DNA from: Alphaproteobacteria bacterium
GTDB taxonomy: Bacteria > Pseudomonadota > Alphaproteobacteria > ATCC43930 > CGMCC-115725
Assembly (NCBI GenBank): GCA_021325525.1
Contig: JAJPHB010000095.1
Coordinates: forward strand, 1-64,000
Length of the DNA: 64,000 nucleotides
Direction of reading: 5' to 3'
Part shown: positions 18,950 to 28,253 of the stretch, one piece after another
Layout: every line of letters begins with the position of its first letter
Numbering within the stretch: the stretch's first letter is position 1
Notes under the pieces: generated by a model
What the model was told of the DNA's origin: nothing
The model's database searches: none
Seen by the model: only the letters and a program-made list of their open reading frames with translations
Program-made: the position numbers and the translations under genes

Positions 18950-19833
18950 GCCAGAGCAGCCCGTTCGTGCCGGCGACGGCTGCGGCAATGGGGCGCCGTT
19001 CGCGGCGGCCGCCGCTTGCGCTCTGCCTCCTGCTCCCGGCCCTGCTGCTGTTGGGATTCGTTTTTCTTTATCCCATGCTCGACATCGTCCTGCGCAGCAT
19101 CGCCGCGCCGCGCGGCGGCGTCTCCTTGGCGCATTATGGAAAGATCATCGCGCAGCCCGCCTATTTGCGCGTCTTCCTCATCACCTTCGAGATCGCCCTG
19201 TCGGTCACGGTCGCGACGCTTCTTCTCGGATATCCCCTCGCCTATGTGCTGGTGACGGCGCGGCGCGGCATCGCCGCGGCGATCATGGCCTGCGTGCTCC
19301 TCGCCTTCTTCACCGACGTGCTGGTGCGGACCTATGCCTGGCTCGTCATTCTCGGCCCCGAAGGCGCGCTCAACCAGGTCCTGCGCGCCCTCGGATCGGC
19401 GCCGCTCAATCTCCTTTACAACCGCTACGGCGTCCTCCTCGGCATGTGCTATGCGCTGCTCCCCTACATGGTGCTGACGCTCTACAGCGTGATGCGCGGG
19501 ATCGACCGCAACCTGCTGCAGGCGGCGCGCAATCTCGGCGCCAGCGATTGGCGAGCCTTCCGCCACGTCTTCCTGCCGCTGAGCCTGCCCGGCATTGCCG
19601 GCGGCTCGCTCCTCGTCTTCATCCTCGCGATCGGCTATTTCATCACGCCGCGCCTTCTCGGCGGCGCCGGCGACCAGATGATCGCGATGGTGATCGAGCA
19701 GCAGGTCGAGCTGGGCGTGGATTGGGGCTTTGCCTCGGCGCTCGCGATCGTTCTCCTGGCGCTGACGATCCTCGGCTTCCTGCTCTATGACCGGCTGGTC
19801 GGGCTGAAATCCCTCTTCGAGAGCAAGATCTGA
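18946..19833 (+). CDS. Polyamine-type ABC importer, permease 1 (PotB-like)
   Basis: A 295-residue, six-helix permease with the PotB-type EAA loop RNLLQAARNLGASDWRAFRHVFLPLSLPGI. TTG at 18946 overlaps the ATPase stop and has GGGAGAGGAGG upstream; an ATG at 18988 would trim 14 residues and is the main alternative. It forms a heterodimeric channel with the next gene product. Confidence 0.88.
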   Translation: MSQSSPFVPATAAAMGRRSRRPPLALCLLLPALLLLGFVFLYPMLDIVLRSIAAPRGGVSLAHYGKIIAQPAYLRVFLITFEIALSVTVATLLLGYPLAYVLVTARRGIAAAIMACVLLAFFTDVLVRTYAWLVILGPEGALNQVLRALGSAPLNLLYNRYGVLLGMCYALLPYMVLTLYSVMRGIDRNLLQAARNLGASDWRAFRHVFLPLSLPGIAGGSLLVFILAIGYFITPRLLGGAGDQMIAMVIEQQVELGVDWGFASALAIVLLALTILGFLLYDRLVGLKSLFESKI

Positions 19834-19841
19834 GGCGGTCG

Positions 19842-20648
19842 GTGCTGCGCCTTGCGTCCTCAGGCAGTTTTTGGCGGCTCGTCGCCTTGTGGGCCGCGAT
19901 CCTCCTGTCGCTGATCTTCCTGCTCGCCCCGATCGCGATCATCGTCGCGCTCTCCTTCAGCGCCGCCCGCTATCTGCAGTTCCCGCCGCCCGGTTTCTCG
20001 CTTCAATGGTATCGCGAATTCTTCCGCAATCCCGATTGGATGAGCTCGCTCTGGCTCAGCCTGCGCATCGCTCTGGGGGCGACGGCGACAGCGCTCCTCC
20101 TCGGCCTTCTCGCCGCCGTGGCGCTCGTGCGCGAGCGCTTCCCGGCGAAGACCGCGATCTATGTCCTCGTCCTCGCGCCGATGATCGTGCCGACGATCAT
20201 CACCGCCATCGCCGTCTACTTCCTCTTCGCCCGGCTTCGCATGATCGGCAGCCCGATCGCGATGGCGCTCGGCCAGGCGGTCCTCGTTCTGCCGCTCGTC
20301 GTCATCATCGTTTCGGCGACCTTGCAGGGTTTCGACCGCCGGCTCGAGCAGGCGGCGATCATTCTCGGCGCCTCGCCGCTCCAGGCGTTCCTGCGCGTCA
20401 CCGTGCCGATGATCGCGCCCGGCATCGCCTCGGCCGCGCTCTTCGCCTTCCTCTCTTCCTTCGACGAGCTGCTGATCCCGCTCCTCCTGTCGAGCCCCAC
20501 GACGATGACCCTGCCGGTCCGCATCTGGACCAGCGTCATCATGCAGATCGACCCGACCATCACCGCGGTCAGCTCCTTCCTCATCGCCCTGGCCATCGCC
20601 GTGCTGGGCGCCGCGGGCCTCCTCCGCCGCGCTCGCGGGCGGGCGTAG
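19842..20648 (+). CDS. Polyamine-type ABC importer, permease 2 (PotC-like)
   Basis: A 268-residue, six-helix permease. The EAA loop reads RRLEQAAIILGASPLQAFLRVTVPMIAPGI, followed by LSSFDELLIPLLLSS, typical of the PotC partner. The GTG start is eight bases after the previous stop. It is the last transporter gene of the unit; the DUF1028 gene begins 43 bases downstream on the same strand and may be co-transcribed. Confidence 0.9.
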   Translation: MLRLASSGSFWRLVALWAAILLSLIFLLAPIAIIVALSFSAARYLQFPPPGFSLQWYREFFRNPDWMSSLWLSLRIALGATATALLLGLLAAVALVRERFPAKTAIYVLVLAPMIVPTIITAIAVYFLFARLRMIGSPIAMALGQAVLVLPLVVIIVSATLQGFDRRLEQAAIILGASPLQAFLRVTVPMIAPGIASAALFAFLSSFDELLIPLLLSSPTTMTLPVRIWTSVIMQIDPTITAVSSFLIALAIAVLGAAGLLRRARGRA

Positions 20649-20691
20649 CACCGCGCTTGCCAAGCCGGCGGTGTGGAGCGAATAGTATCGC

Positions 20692-21369
20692 ATGACCTTT
20701 TCGATTCTCGGCCGTTGCGAGCGCACCGGTATGTTCGGCGTCGCGGTGAGCTCTTCGAGCCCTTGCGTTGCGAGCCGCTGCGGCAATTGGGCGCGTGCCG
20801 GGATCGGCGCCGTGGCGACGCAGAACGTCACCGATCCGCGCCTCGGTCATCTTGGCCTCGTGCTCCTGCGGCAAGGATTCGGCGCGCGTGCCGTCTTGGC
20901 GCAACTCGTCGGCGCCGATATCCATGCCGATTATCGTCAGCTCATGGTCATCGACCAGAACGGCCGGACGGCGCACCATTCGGGCGCCAAGACTCTTGGG
21001 CGGCATGCCGCCGCCGAGGGCGCGGGCTGCGTCGCCGCCGGCAATCTCCTTGCCGATGACGGCGTGCCGCAGGCGATGGTCGAGGCGTTTTGCGGCGCGG
21101 CCGCATCGCATCTCGCCGAGCGGCTGATGCGCGCCCTCGAAGCCGGCCGCGCCGCCGGCGGCGAGGCCGGCCCCGTGCGCTCGGCCGGAATCTACGTCGT
21201 CGACCGCTATGTCTGGCCGATCTGCGACCTCCGCGTCGATTGGCACGATGCGCCGATCGCGGAGCTGCGCCGGATCTGGGGAATCTACGAGCCGCAGATG
21301 GCGGATTACGTCACGCGAGCCATCGATCCGAGCGCGGCCCCCTCCTACGGCGTCGCCGGCGATCCCTGA
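20692..21369 (+). CDS. DUF1028 family protein (Ntn-hydrolase-like)
   Basis: A 225-residue cytoplasmic protein matching DUF1028: MTFSILGRCERTGMFGVAVSSSSPCVASRCGNWARAGIGAVATQNVTDP followed by GLVLLRQG and HHSGAKTLG. The family has an Ntn-hydrolase-like fold and is often encoded beside peptide or amine transporters and RidA or amidase genes, but no reaction is established. It follows the polyamine-type transporter by 43 bases, so it may act on an imported amide or peptide. It converges on the CoA-ligase gene with a 12-base gap. Confidence 0.85.
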   Translation: MTFSILGRCERTGMFGVAVSSSSPCVASRCGNWARAGIGAVATQNVTDPRLGHLGLVLLRQGFGARAVLAQLVGADIHADYRQLMVIDQNGRTAHHSGAKTLGRHAAAEGAGCVAAGNLLADDGVPQAMVEAFCGAAASHLAERLMRALEAGRAAGGEAGPVRSAGIYVVDRYVWPICDLRVDWHDAPIAELRRIWGIYEPQMADYVTRAIDPSAAPSYGVAGDP

Positions 21370-21381
21370 TTCGGCCCGCCT

Positions 21382-23499
21382 CTACCCGTCCGCCAGCGTC
21401 GCCCGAGCATCGACCGCGACGGCGCCTTCGCCCGCCCGGCGCAGGATCAGCGGATTGACGTCGAGCTCGACGAGGCGAGGTCCGAGATCGGCGGCAAGCC
21501 AGCTGACGCGGCTGATCGCGGCGGCGGCGGCTTCGACGTCGAGCTTCGCGCGTCCGCGATAGCCGTCGAGCAGCGGCCAGAGCCTGAGCTCGCGCAGCAG
21601 GGCCAGGGCGCGGTCGGGTCCGATCGGCGCCAGGGCGAGGCGGATATCGTTGACGAGCTCGACGAGGACGCCGCCGAGGCCGAGCAGCACGACCGGCCCG
21701 AATTGCGGATCGAATTTGGCGCCGATGATGAGCTCGCCTTCGCCCCGCACCATCGCGGCGACGAGCGCGCCCTCGAATTGCGCCTCCGGCTGCGCGGCGA
21801 CGGCGGTTTGGATCGCATGAAAAGCGGCGTCGACCGCCGCCTCGTCGGCGAGATCGAGCCGAACCGCGCCGATATCGCTCTTGTGCACGAGGCCCCGCGC
21901 CATCGCCTTCAGGGCCACGGGAAAGCCGATCTTGCGCGCGGCCGCGACGGCGGCTTCCGCATCGGGCGCGACAAACTCGGCGGCGAGCGGAACGCCGTAG
22001 CGGCCGAGGAGCGCCTTCGCCTCCGTTTCGCTGAGGGCGCCCGCAGGAAGCGGCGGTAACTCCGGCAGTTCCGCTGGCCGGCGCAGCGCTGCGGGCACTG
22101 CGGGGCGCCGCGTTGCGGCCGTCATGATCGCGAGCGCTCGGATCGCGTCGTCGATGCGGTCGAAGAAGGGACAGCCGAGCTCGCGCAGCGCCGCGCGCGG
22201 AGGATCGGCCGCCGAGCCCGGTGTGACCGCGATGACGAGCGGCTTGCCGCTGGCGAGCGCCGCCTCGGCGAGGGCGCGGGCGGTCGCCGCGTAAAAGGGC
22301 ACGGTCGTCAGCACCAGAAGGATGAGGGCGATATCCGGATCGGCGGCAAAACGCCGCATGATCTCGCCGGCGATCTCGACGGAATCGCCGGCCCTGCGGC
22401 CGCCGAGATCGACGGGATTGTCGGCTTGCGGCGGCAGGAGCAGCTCGACGAGGCTCTGCCGCGTCGCCGCTTCGAGGCGGGCGAGGCGCATCCCGCTTTC
22501 CTCGACGCGGTCGACGCCGATGCCGGCGCCGCCGCCCGATGAGGAGAGGATTCCGATGCCGTCGCCCAGGGGCGGTCCCCAGCGGTCGAGGAGGGCGGCG
22601 GCGCCGATCATGCCGTCGGGATCGTCGGTCAGGAGAATGCCGTGGTCGCGGCAGGCGGCGGCGAAGACGGCATAGGCGCCGGCGAGGCTCGCCGTATGCG
22701 AGCGTGCGGCGCGAATGCCGGCTTCGGTGCGGCCGGTCTTGAGGGCGAGCACGGGCTTTTCCGCGCGGCGCGCCCGTTCGGCCAGCGCAAGGAAGCGGCG
22801 CGGCTCCTTCAGCCCCTCGACGTACATGCAGATGATGCGCGTCTTCGGGTCGTCGATGAAATACTCGAAGACATCCTCGATCGTGACGTCGCTCTGATTG
22901 CCGAGCGAGACGCAGGCGCTGAAGCCGATCCCGGCATCATGGGCGCGGTTGAACATCGAGACCATGAGCGCGCCGCTCTGGCTGACGAGGCCGATGCCGC
23001 CCTTGTGCAGCCGCTCGACCTCCAGCACCAGCGAGGAGGTAAGGCAGAGATCGTGATGCAGGTTGATGAGCCCCATGCAGTTGGGGCCGAAGAGGCGCAT
23101 GCCGGCGCCGCGCGCCAGCGCGACGATCCGCTGCTGGAGCGCCTCGCCTTCGCTCCCGGCCTCGGCGAATCCCGTGGTGATGACGATGCAGCCGCCGACG
23201 CCGGCCGCGGCGCAGGCGGCGATGCTGTCGGCGATCGCCGCGGGCGGCACAGCGAGAATGGCGACGTCGATCGGCCCCGGCGCGGCGCCGATGTCCGGAT
23301 AGCAGCGAAGGCCGAGAAGCTCCTGCCGGCGCGGGTTGATCGGCAGGATGGTGCCGGCGAAGCCGTGGCGCCGCAGATAGTGCAGGATGCGGCCGCCGAA
23401 CTTGCCCTTGTCCTCCGAGGCGCCGAGGACGGCGACGGAGCGCGGGTGAAGGATTTCGCGCAGGCCGAGGCGCGGGGCCGTTTGGCTCGTCATCGCCAT
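21382..23499 (-). CDS. NDP-forming acyl-CoA synthetase (acetate-CoA ligase family)
   Basis: A 705-residue protein. Residues 10-140 are a CoA-binding Rossmann domain (LHPRSVAVLGASEDKGKFGG). A ligase-CoA domain follows with the phosphohistidine motif ARSHTASLAGAY (His 268). The C-terminal ATP-grasp domain has GFPVALKAMARGLVHKSDIGAVRL and DPQFGPVVLLGLGGVLVEL. It converts a carboxylic acid, CoA and ATP to an acyl-CoA through a phosphoenzyme. Paired ATGs lie at 23499 and 23493. It is the last gene of the nine-gene operon, four bases after the crotonase. A close paralogue is at 44525-46660. Its acid substrate is unknown. Confidence 0.9.
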   Translation of the reverse strand: MAMTSQTAPRLGLREILHPRSVAVLGASEDKGKFGGRILHYLRRHGFAGTILPINPRRQELLGLRCYPDIGAAPGPIDVAILAVPPAAIADSIAACAAAGVGGCIVITTGFAEAGSEGEALQQRIVALARGAGMRLFGPNCMGLINLHHDLCLTSSLVLEVERLHKGGIGLVSQSGALMVSMFNRAHDAGIGFSACVSLGNQSDVTIEDVFEYFIDDPKTRIICMYVEGLKEPRRFLALAERARRAEKPVLALKTGRTEAGIRAARSHTASLAGAYAVFAAACRDHGILLTDDPDGMIGAAALLDRWGPPLGDGIGILSSSGGGAGIGVDRVEESGMRLARLEAATRQSLVELLLPPQADNPVDLGGRRAGDSVEIAGEIMRRFAADPDIALILLVLTTVPFYAATARALAEAALASGKPLVIAVTPGSAADPPRAALRELGCPFFDRIDDAIRALAIMTAATRRPAVPAALRRPAELPELPPLPAGALSETEAKALLGRYGVPLAAEFVAPDAEAAVAAARKIGFPVALKAMARGLVHKSDIGAVRLDLADEAAVDAAFHAIQTAVAAQPEAQFEGALVAAMVRGEGELIIGAKFDPQFGPVVLLGLGGVLVELVNDIRLALAPIGPDRALALLRELRLWPLLDGYRGRAKLDVEAAAAAISRVSWLAADLGPRLVELDVNPLILRRAGEGAVAVDARATLADG

Positions 23500-23503
23500 C
23501 GCC

Positions 23504-24286
23504 TCAAGCGCCGCGGAATTGCGGCTTGCGCTTCTCTTTGAAGGCGGTGATGCCTTCATGCGAATCGTGCGAGGCGAGGATGCGCTCGGCCCAGCGCTCT
23601 TCCAGCACCGCGGCGCGGTCCGGCGTGTCGCGGTATTGTGCGCGCACCGCCTCCTTGATGGCGCGGAAGGAGAGCGGGGCGCCGGCGGCAAGCCGCGCGC
23701 CCACCTTCGCGACCTCCGCCTCGAAGCTCTCATCGGGCACGACGCGCGTGACGAGGCCGAGCGCCAGCGCCTCTGCCGCGCTCACATCCTCGCCCAGCAT
23801 CAGCAAATCGAGGGTGCGATTGCGCCCGATGTAATGGACGAGGCGCACCATGCCGACGCTCCAGGTCGGGATGATGCCGAGATAGACGTCGCCGGCGCGG
23901 AACTTCGCCGATTCCGCGGCGATGCGGATATCGGCGACCCAGGCGAAGCCGGTGCCGCCGCCGATGCACCAGCCGCGCACCGCTGAGACGACCGGCTTCG
24001 GAAAGTTCTCGATCCGCTCGACGAGGCGCCGCCCGGCCTCGCGAAAGGCGCGGCCGCGCTCCGGCGTCATGCGCCCTTCCTCGCCGAGATCGGCGCCGGC
24101 GGAGAACGCCTTGGCGCCGGCGCCGGTGAGGATGACGGCGCGCGTCTCGGCGCGGGACTCGAGCGCATCGAAGGCGGCGGCAAGCTCGGTCATCAACTCC
24201 TCGGAGAGGAGGTTGAGCGGCGGTCGGTTGAGGGTAATGGTCGAGACGCCGTCCTGATGCGTCAGCAGGAGCGTGTCATAGGTCAT
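23504..24286 (-). CDS. Crotonase-fold (enoyl-CoA hydratase/isomerase family) protein
   Basis: A 260-residue crotonase starting MTYDTLLLTHQDGVSTITLNRPP. The oxyanion-hole segments AFSAGADL and IGGGTG are intact. By eye alignment with rat enoyl-CoA hydratase, the two catalytic glutamates are replaced by Gly 113 and Asp 133 (RAGDVYLGIIP), so simple hydration is doubtful. Isomerase, hydrolase, lyase or dehalogenase-like chemistry on an acyl-CoA is possible. AAGGAGATCTCGAA precedes the ATG, which overlaps the permease stop by four bases. The paralogue at 42581-43360 shares the same changes. Confidence 0.88.
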   Translation of the reverse strand: MTYDTLLLTHQDGVSTITLNRPPLNLLSEELMTELAAAFDALESRAETRAVILTGAGAKAFSAGADLGEEGRMTPERGRAFREAGRRLVERIENFPKPVVSAVRGWCIGGGTGFAWVADIRIAAESAKFRAGDVYLGIIPTWSVGMVRLVHYIGRNRTLDLLMLGEDVSAAEALALGLVTRVVPDESFEAEVAKVGARLAAGAPLSFRAIKEAVRAQYRDTPDRAAVLEERWAERILASHDSHEGITAFKEKRKPQFRGA

Positions 24287-25053
24287 TTCGAGATCTCCTT
24301 GAAGCCGCCGAGCCCGGCGACGATGAGAGCGAGCAGCAGCGAGAGCCCGATGAGCATCGCCGAGAGCGCCGCCACTGTCGGGTCCACCTGGTCCGTGAGG
24401 TAGTTGTAGATGCGCACCGGCAGCGTCTGGTAGCCGGGGCCGGTCATGAAGATGGTGACCGTCACCTCCGAGAAGGACATGAGGAAGCAGAGAAGAAAGG
24501 CCGCGACCATGCCGCGCGCGCAGAGCGGCAGCACGATGCGGAGCAGCACCGTCCCGCGCCGGGCGCCGAGATTCATCGCCGCCCATTCCATCTCAATCGG
24601 CACGGCGCGCAGCGCCGCCGCGATCGAGCGCACCGCATAGGGCGTGACGATCGCGACATGCGCGACGACAAGCGCGAAGAAGGTGTTGTAGAGGCCGAGC
24701 CGGTTCGAGAATTGCAGCATGGCGATGCCGAAGACGACGGCGGGAACGATGAGCGGCGCGGTGAAAAGCGCATCGAGCGCAGCCCGGCCGCGCAATCGCG
24801 TGCGGGCGAGGGCGTAGGCCGCGACGAAGGACAGCGCCACGGCGGCGCCGGCCGCCGCCGCGGCGAGGCGCAGGCTGAGGAAGAAGGCGTTGACGAAACC
24901 CGGATAGGCGAAGACCTCACGATACCAGCGCAGCGAGAACGCCTCGAGCGGAATGCGGAACATCGCGCCCGGCGTGAAGGACATCCAGATGATGAGGAGG
25001 ATCGGCGACAGCATCACCGCCGCCATGATCCAGTTGAAGAGGCGGAGCGCCAT
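24283..25053 (-). CDS. ABC importer, permease 2 (PotC-like), accessory operon
   Basis: A 256-residue permease with six helices. The EAA loop is EMEWAAMNLGARRGTVLLRIVLPLCARGM, followed by LMSFSEVTVTIFMTG, matching the PotC class. The ATG at 25053 touches the stop of the first permease, and its own stop overlaps the crotonase start. This places an importer in the same transcript as the monooxygenase and CoA-activation genes, which argues that the imported compound feeds those enzymes. Confidence 0.9.
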   Translation of the reverse strand: MALRLFNWIMAAVMLSPILLIIWMSFTPGAMFRIPLEAFSLRWYREVFAYPGFVNAFFLSLRLAAAAAGAAVALSFVAAYALARTRLRGRAALDALFTAPLIVPAVVFGIAMLQFSNRLGLYNTFFALVVAHVAIVTPYAVRSIAAALRAVPIEMEWAAMNLGARRGTVLLRIVLPLCARGMVAAFLLCFLMSFSEVTVTIFMTGPGYQTLPVRIYNYLTDQVDPTVAALSAMLIGLSLLLALIVAGLGGFKEISK

Positions 25054-25970
25054 CACGCCGCCTCGGCCGTGGCGGCGCGGCCGCCCGCCCGCGCCAGGCG
25101 CTGGGCCAGGGCGATCAGGATAAGGGTGATGCCGAGGAGTGCCACCGCGAGCGCGCCGCCGAAGGGCCAGTTGAGCTCGACGAGATTGACCTCGTAGGCG
25201 ACATAGGAGACGACGCGCACGCGCGAGCCGCCGAGGATGGCCGGGGTCGCGAACGCCGCCATGTTCATGGTGAAGTTGATGATGGCTCCAGCGAGCAGCG
25301 CCGGAAGGGTCAGCGGCAGGGTCACGCGCCAGAAGATCTGCGCGGGCCGCGCGCCGAGATTGCCGGCGGCCCAGCGCAAATTCGGGTCGAGGCCGCTGAG
25401 CGCCACCCAGAGCGGCAGCAGCACGAACATGAAATGGCCATGGACGAGGCCGATGATGATGGCGAGCTCGGTGAACATGATGTGAAGCGGCGCGTCGATG
25501 AGCCCGAGGCGAAGCAGCACTTCGTTGAGCACGCCGTTGCTGCGCAGCAGAAGGCTCCAGCCGAAGGCCTTGACGACCACATTGACGAGCCATGGCGCCA
25601 TGTAGACGAGCAGCATCACCGCCTGTGCCCGCGGCCGCAGCCGCGAGATGTAGAGGGCGACGGGATAGGCGAGCACGGCGGTGACGAGCGAGATGACGAG
25701 ACTGACGCGCAGCGTGCGCAGAAACACGCCGGCGTAATAGGGATCGGCGAGGCGCGCGTAATTGGCCGCGGTCCAGCGCGCCGTGTCGATGCCGGCCGGA
25801 GTGTTGGGATGAAGGCTGCCGAAGAGGCTCTGCGCCAGCGGCGCGAGATAGCCGCCCAGCATGACGAGCGCGAGCGGCGCCACCAGCCAGGCGAGGCTCC
25901 GCCCGGCCCCATTGCGCCCGGCGCGCCGCGCCGGCGCCGCCCGCGCGATGCCGAGCCGCGCGAGGCTCAT
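25053..25970 (-). CDS. ABC importer, permease 1 (PotB-like), accessory operon
   Basis: A 305-residue permease with a basic N-terminal extension and about six helices. The EAA loop reads NLRWAAGNLGARPAQIFWRVTLPLTLPALLAG. It overlaps the ATPase stop by four bases and the second permease start by one base. Partner of the product at 24283-25053. Confidence 0.9.
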   Translation of the reverse strand: MSLARLGIARAAPARRAGRNGAGRSLAWLVAPLALVMLGGYLAPLAQSLFGSLHPNTPAGIDTARWTAANYARLADPYYAGVFLRTLRVSLVISLVTAVLAYPVALYISRLRPRAQAVMLLVYMAPWLVNVVVKAFGWSLLLRSNGVLNEVLLRLGLIDAPLHIMFTELAIIIGLVHGHFMFVLLPLWVALSGLDPNLRWAAGNLGARPAQIFWRVTLPLTLPALLAGAIINFTMNMAAFATPAILGGSRVRVVSYVAYEVNLVELNWPFGGALAVALLGITLILIALAQRLARAGGRAATAEAA

Positions 25971-27106
25971 CCGCCGCCGCGCTCCGCGGCGCTGCGGGCG
26001 ATGACGTCGTCCCGTTCCCAGCCGATCATGACGCGCTCGCCGGCGCCGGGTGTGCCCGTCGCCGCATTTTGCGATGCGACCATGAAGGGGACGGCGCCGA
26101 CGCGCAGCGCGATGCGGCTCGTGCCGCCGAGATACGTCACCTCCTTGATCTCGGCCTCGAAGCGCTGATCGAGCTCGAGCGCCGCCGCGCCGAGCCGGAT
26201 CCGCTCGGGCGGGATGATGGCCCAGGCGCGGTCGCCGGCGCGCCAGCCCGGCGCCATGGGCGCCTCGATCTCGATCCCGCCCTCGATGCCGAGCCGCACC
26301 CCTCTGCCGGCAGCGCCGCGCACCGTCGCATCGAAGATGTTGGCGTGGCCGACGAAATCGGCAACGAAGCGCGTCGCCGGCGCGCCGTAGATCTCGGCGG
26401 GCGCGCCCATTTGCTCGATGCGGCCTTCGCGCATGACGGCGATGCGGTCGGCGACCGAGAACGCCTCCTCGATGTCGTGGGTGACGAGGATGGCGGCGAC
26501 GCCGAGAGTGCGCTGCAGCCGGCGGATCTCGCCGCGCATCTCCTCGCGCAGACGCGCGTCGAGATTGGAGAGCGGCTCGTCGAGGAGCAGCAGGGCAGGG
26601 CGAACGACGAGGGCGCGGGCGAGCGCCACGCGTTGCTGCTGGCCGCCGGAAAGCGCGCCGGGCAGGCGCTTCTCGAGCGCCGAGAGGCGCACGAGATCGA
26701 GCGCCTCGGCGACGCGGGCGCGGAGCTCCGGCTTCGGCACCCGCCGCATCCGCAAGCCGAAGGCGACGTTCTCGAAGACGCTGAGATGCGGGAACAGCGC
26801 ATAGTTCTGGAAGACGAGCGCCGTGTCGCGGGCGTAAATGGGCTTGCCGCAGATGTTCTCGCCGGCGAGCACGACCTCGCCCGCCTCGGGCTCGACGATG
26901 CCGGCGATGCAGCGCAGCACCGTCGTCTTGCCGCAGCCGGAGGGTCCCAGCAGCGCCACGAATTCGCCGTCGCCGACCGCGAGATCGAGGCCGGCGGCGG
27001 CGACAACGGAGCCGTAGCGCTTGACGAGGCCGCGCAGCTCGAGGACCGGCGCCGCGCGGATGCCGGCCGGTCGCACCGCAGACCGGTCCGCCTCAGCCAC
27101 AGCCAT
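25967..27106 (-). CDS. ABC importer, ATPase (PotA-like), accessory operon
   Basis: A 379-residue ATPase with Walker A GPSGCGKTT, signature [15 protein letters not shown], Walker B LLLLDEPLSNLD and a C-terminal TOBE domain (about residues 290-365). It begins three bases after the binding-protein stop and overlaps the permease start by four. It is distinct from the PotA-like ATPase at 17822-18949, so the window holds two complete polyamine-class importers. Confidence 0.92.
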   Translation of the reverse strand: MAVAEADRSAVRPAGIRAAPVLELRGLVKRYGSVVAAAGLDLAVGDGEFVALLGPSGCGKTTVLRCIAGIVEPEAGEVVLAGENICGKPIYARDTALVFQNYALFPHLSVFENVAFGLRMRRVPKPELRARVAEALDLVRLSALEKRLPGALSGGQQQRVALARALVVRPALLLLDEPLSNLDARLREEMRGEIRRLQRTLGVAAILVTHDIEEAFSVADRIAVMREGRIEQMGAPAEIYGAPATRFVADFVGHANIFDATVRGAAGRGVRLGIEGGIEIEAPMAPGWRAGDRAWAIIPPERIRLGAAALELDQRFEAEIKEVTYLGGTSRIALRVGAVPFMVASQNAATGTPGAGERVMIGWERDDVIARSAAERGGG

Positions 27107-27109
27107 GGA

Positions 27110-28177
27110 TCAGCGGATCGGCGCGATCTCGCGCTCGAACCGCGCGTTCCATTCGTCGCGATGCGCCAACACGTATTCGTAATCGATCTTGGCGAGGCCG
27201 TTCAGCGCCTCGCCCGTCGGCACGCGCTGTGCCGCCTCGCCGCTCAGCTTCACGTCGCGATTCATCGGCGACTGGCCGAAGCGCTCGGCACGATATGTGA
27301 GGACCTTCTCGCTGATGAGCCAGTTGAGGAAGACGCGCGCACCCTCCGGATTGGGCGCGTTCTGCATGATCCCGGCGACCGTCGGGCTGATGTAGATGGG
27401 CTGCGGAATGACGACATCGGCGGGAACGCCGCGCTTGGCGATCTCCCAGCCCGAGGAATTGCCGAAGACGGCGATGGCGACAGTCTCGCTCTCCATCATC
27501 TCGCCGATCTTGGCGAAGGTGGTGGTCCAGTCGACGACATTGGGCGCCAGCTTCTTCAGCGCCGCGAAGCCGGGTTCGATGTTCTTCTCGCTGCCGCCGT
27601 TGAGCCGCGCCAGCTCGACGAGCGTGTAGAGCCCGTAGGTGTTGCTGACCGGCGGGATGACGAGCTTGCCTTTGAACTCCGGCCGCTCGATATCGGCCCA
27701 GCTCTTCGGCGGCGCCCATTTCTCGCGCTTGAAGATGTCCCTGTTGTAGACGATGCCGAGGAGGTCGGCATAGGTCGCGATCCCCTTGTCCCGGACCTTG
27801 GCGAGGTCGAGCATCTTGGCGAGGTTCGGGACCTCCTGCTGCTTCAGGCTGGCGAAGATGTCGTGCTCGACGCCTTGCAGATAGGCGACGAGGTCGCACA
27901 TCACGACGTCGACCTGGGGCTTGTCCTTCTGCGCGACGGCGGTGGCGATGATCTCGGCCGAGGTCGCCTTCGGAACCAATGTCACCTTGTAGCCCGTATC
28001 CTTGGCGAAGGTGTCGGCCCAGCCCTCCTTCTCCAGCATGGTCTGGATGGTTCCGCCCCAGCTGAGGAAATAGACGTCCTTCTTCTGGGCACGTGCCGGG
28101 CCGATGGCGGCCACGAGCATCGCCGCCGCGAGCACCAGAATCGCCGTTCGGATCGCCAAGACTCGCCGCATTTCCAT
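27110..28177 (-). CDS. ABC importer, substrate-binding protein (PotD-like), accessory operon
   Basis: A 355-residue periplasmic protein with a signal peptide cleaving near IGPARA (about residue 30), then DVYFLSWGGTIQTMLEKEGWADTFAKDTGYKV. This is the extracellular solute-binding family 1/PotD-like fold that serves polyamines, opines and aromatic or heterocyclic acids. The first ATG (28177) abuts GGGGAGG; the second (28171) has better spacing and may be the real start. It lies downstream of RidA in the nine-gene operon. Confidence 0.88.
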   Translation of the reverse strand: MEMRRVLAIRTAILVLAAAMLVAAIGPARAQKKDVYFLSWGGTIQTMLEKEGWADTFAKDTGYKVTLVPKATSAEIIATAVAQKDKPQVDVVMCDLVAYLQGVEHDIFASLKQQEVPNLAKMLDLAKVRDKGIATYADLLGIVYNRDIFKREKWAPPKSWADIERPEFKGKLVIPPVSNTYGLYTLVELARLNGGSEKNIEPGFAALKKLAPNVVDWTTTFAKIGEMMESETVAIAVFGNSSGWEIAKRGVPADVVIPQPIYISPTVAGIMQNAPNPEGARVFLNWLISEKVLTYRAERFGQSPMNRDVKLSGEAAQRVPTGEALNGLAKIDYEYVLAHRDEWNARFEREIAPIR

Positions 28178-28253
28178 CCTCCCCGCTTGCTGTCGCTTCC
28201 GCTTCGCCCGCCCCGATCCGGTCCCCTCGGCAGCGGCGGGACGATCGCGATCG

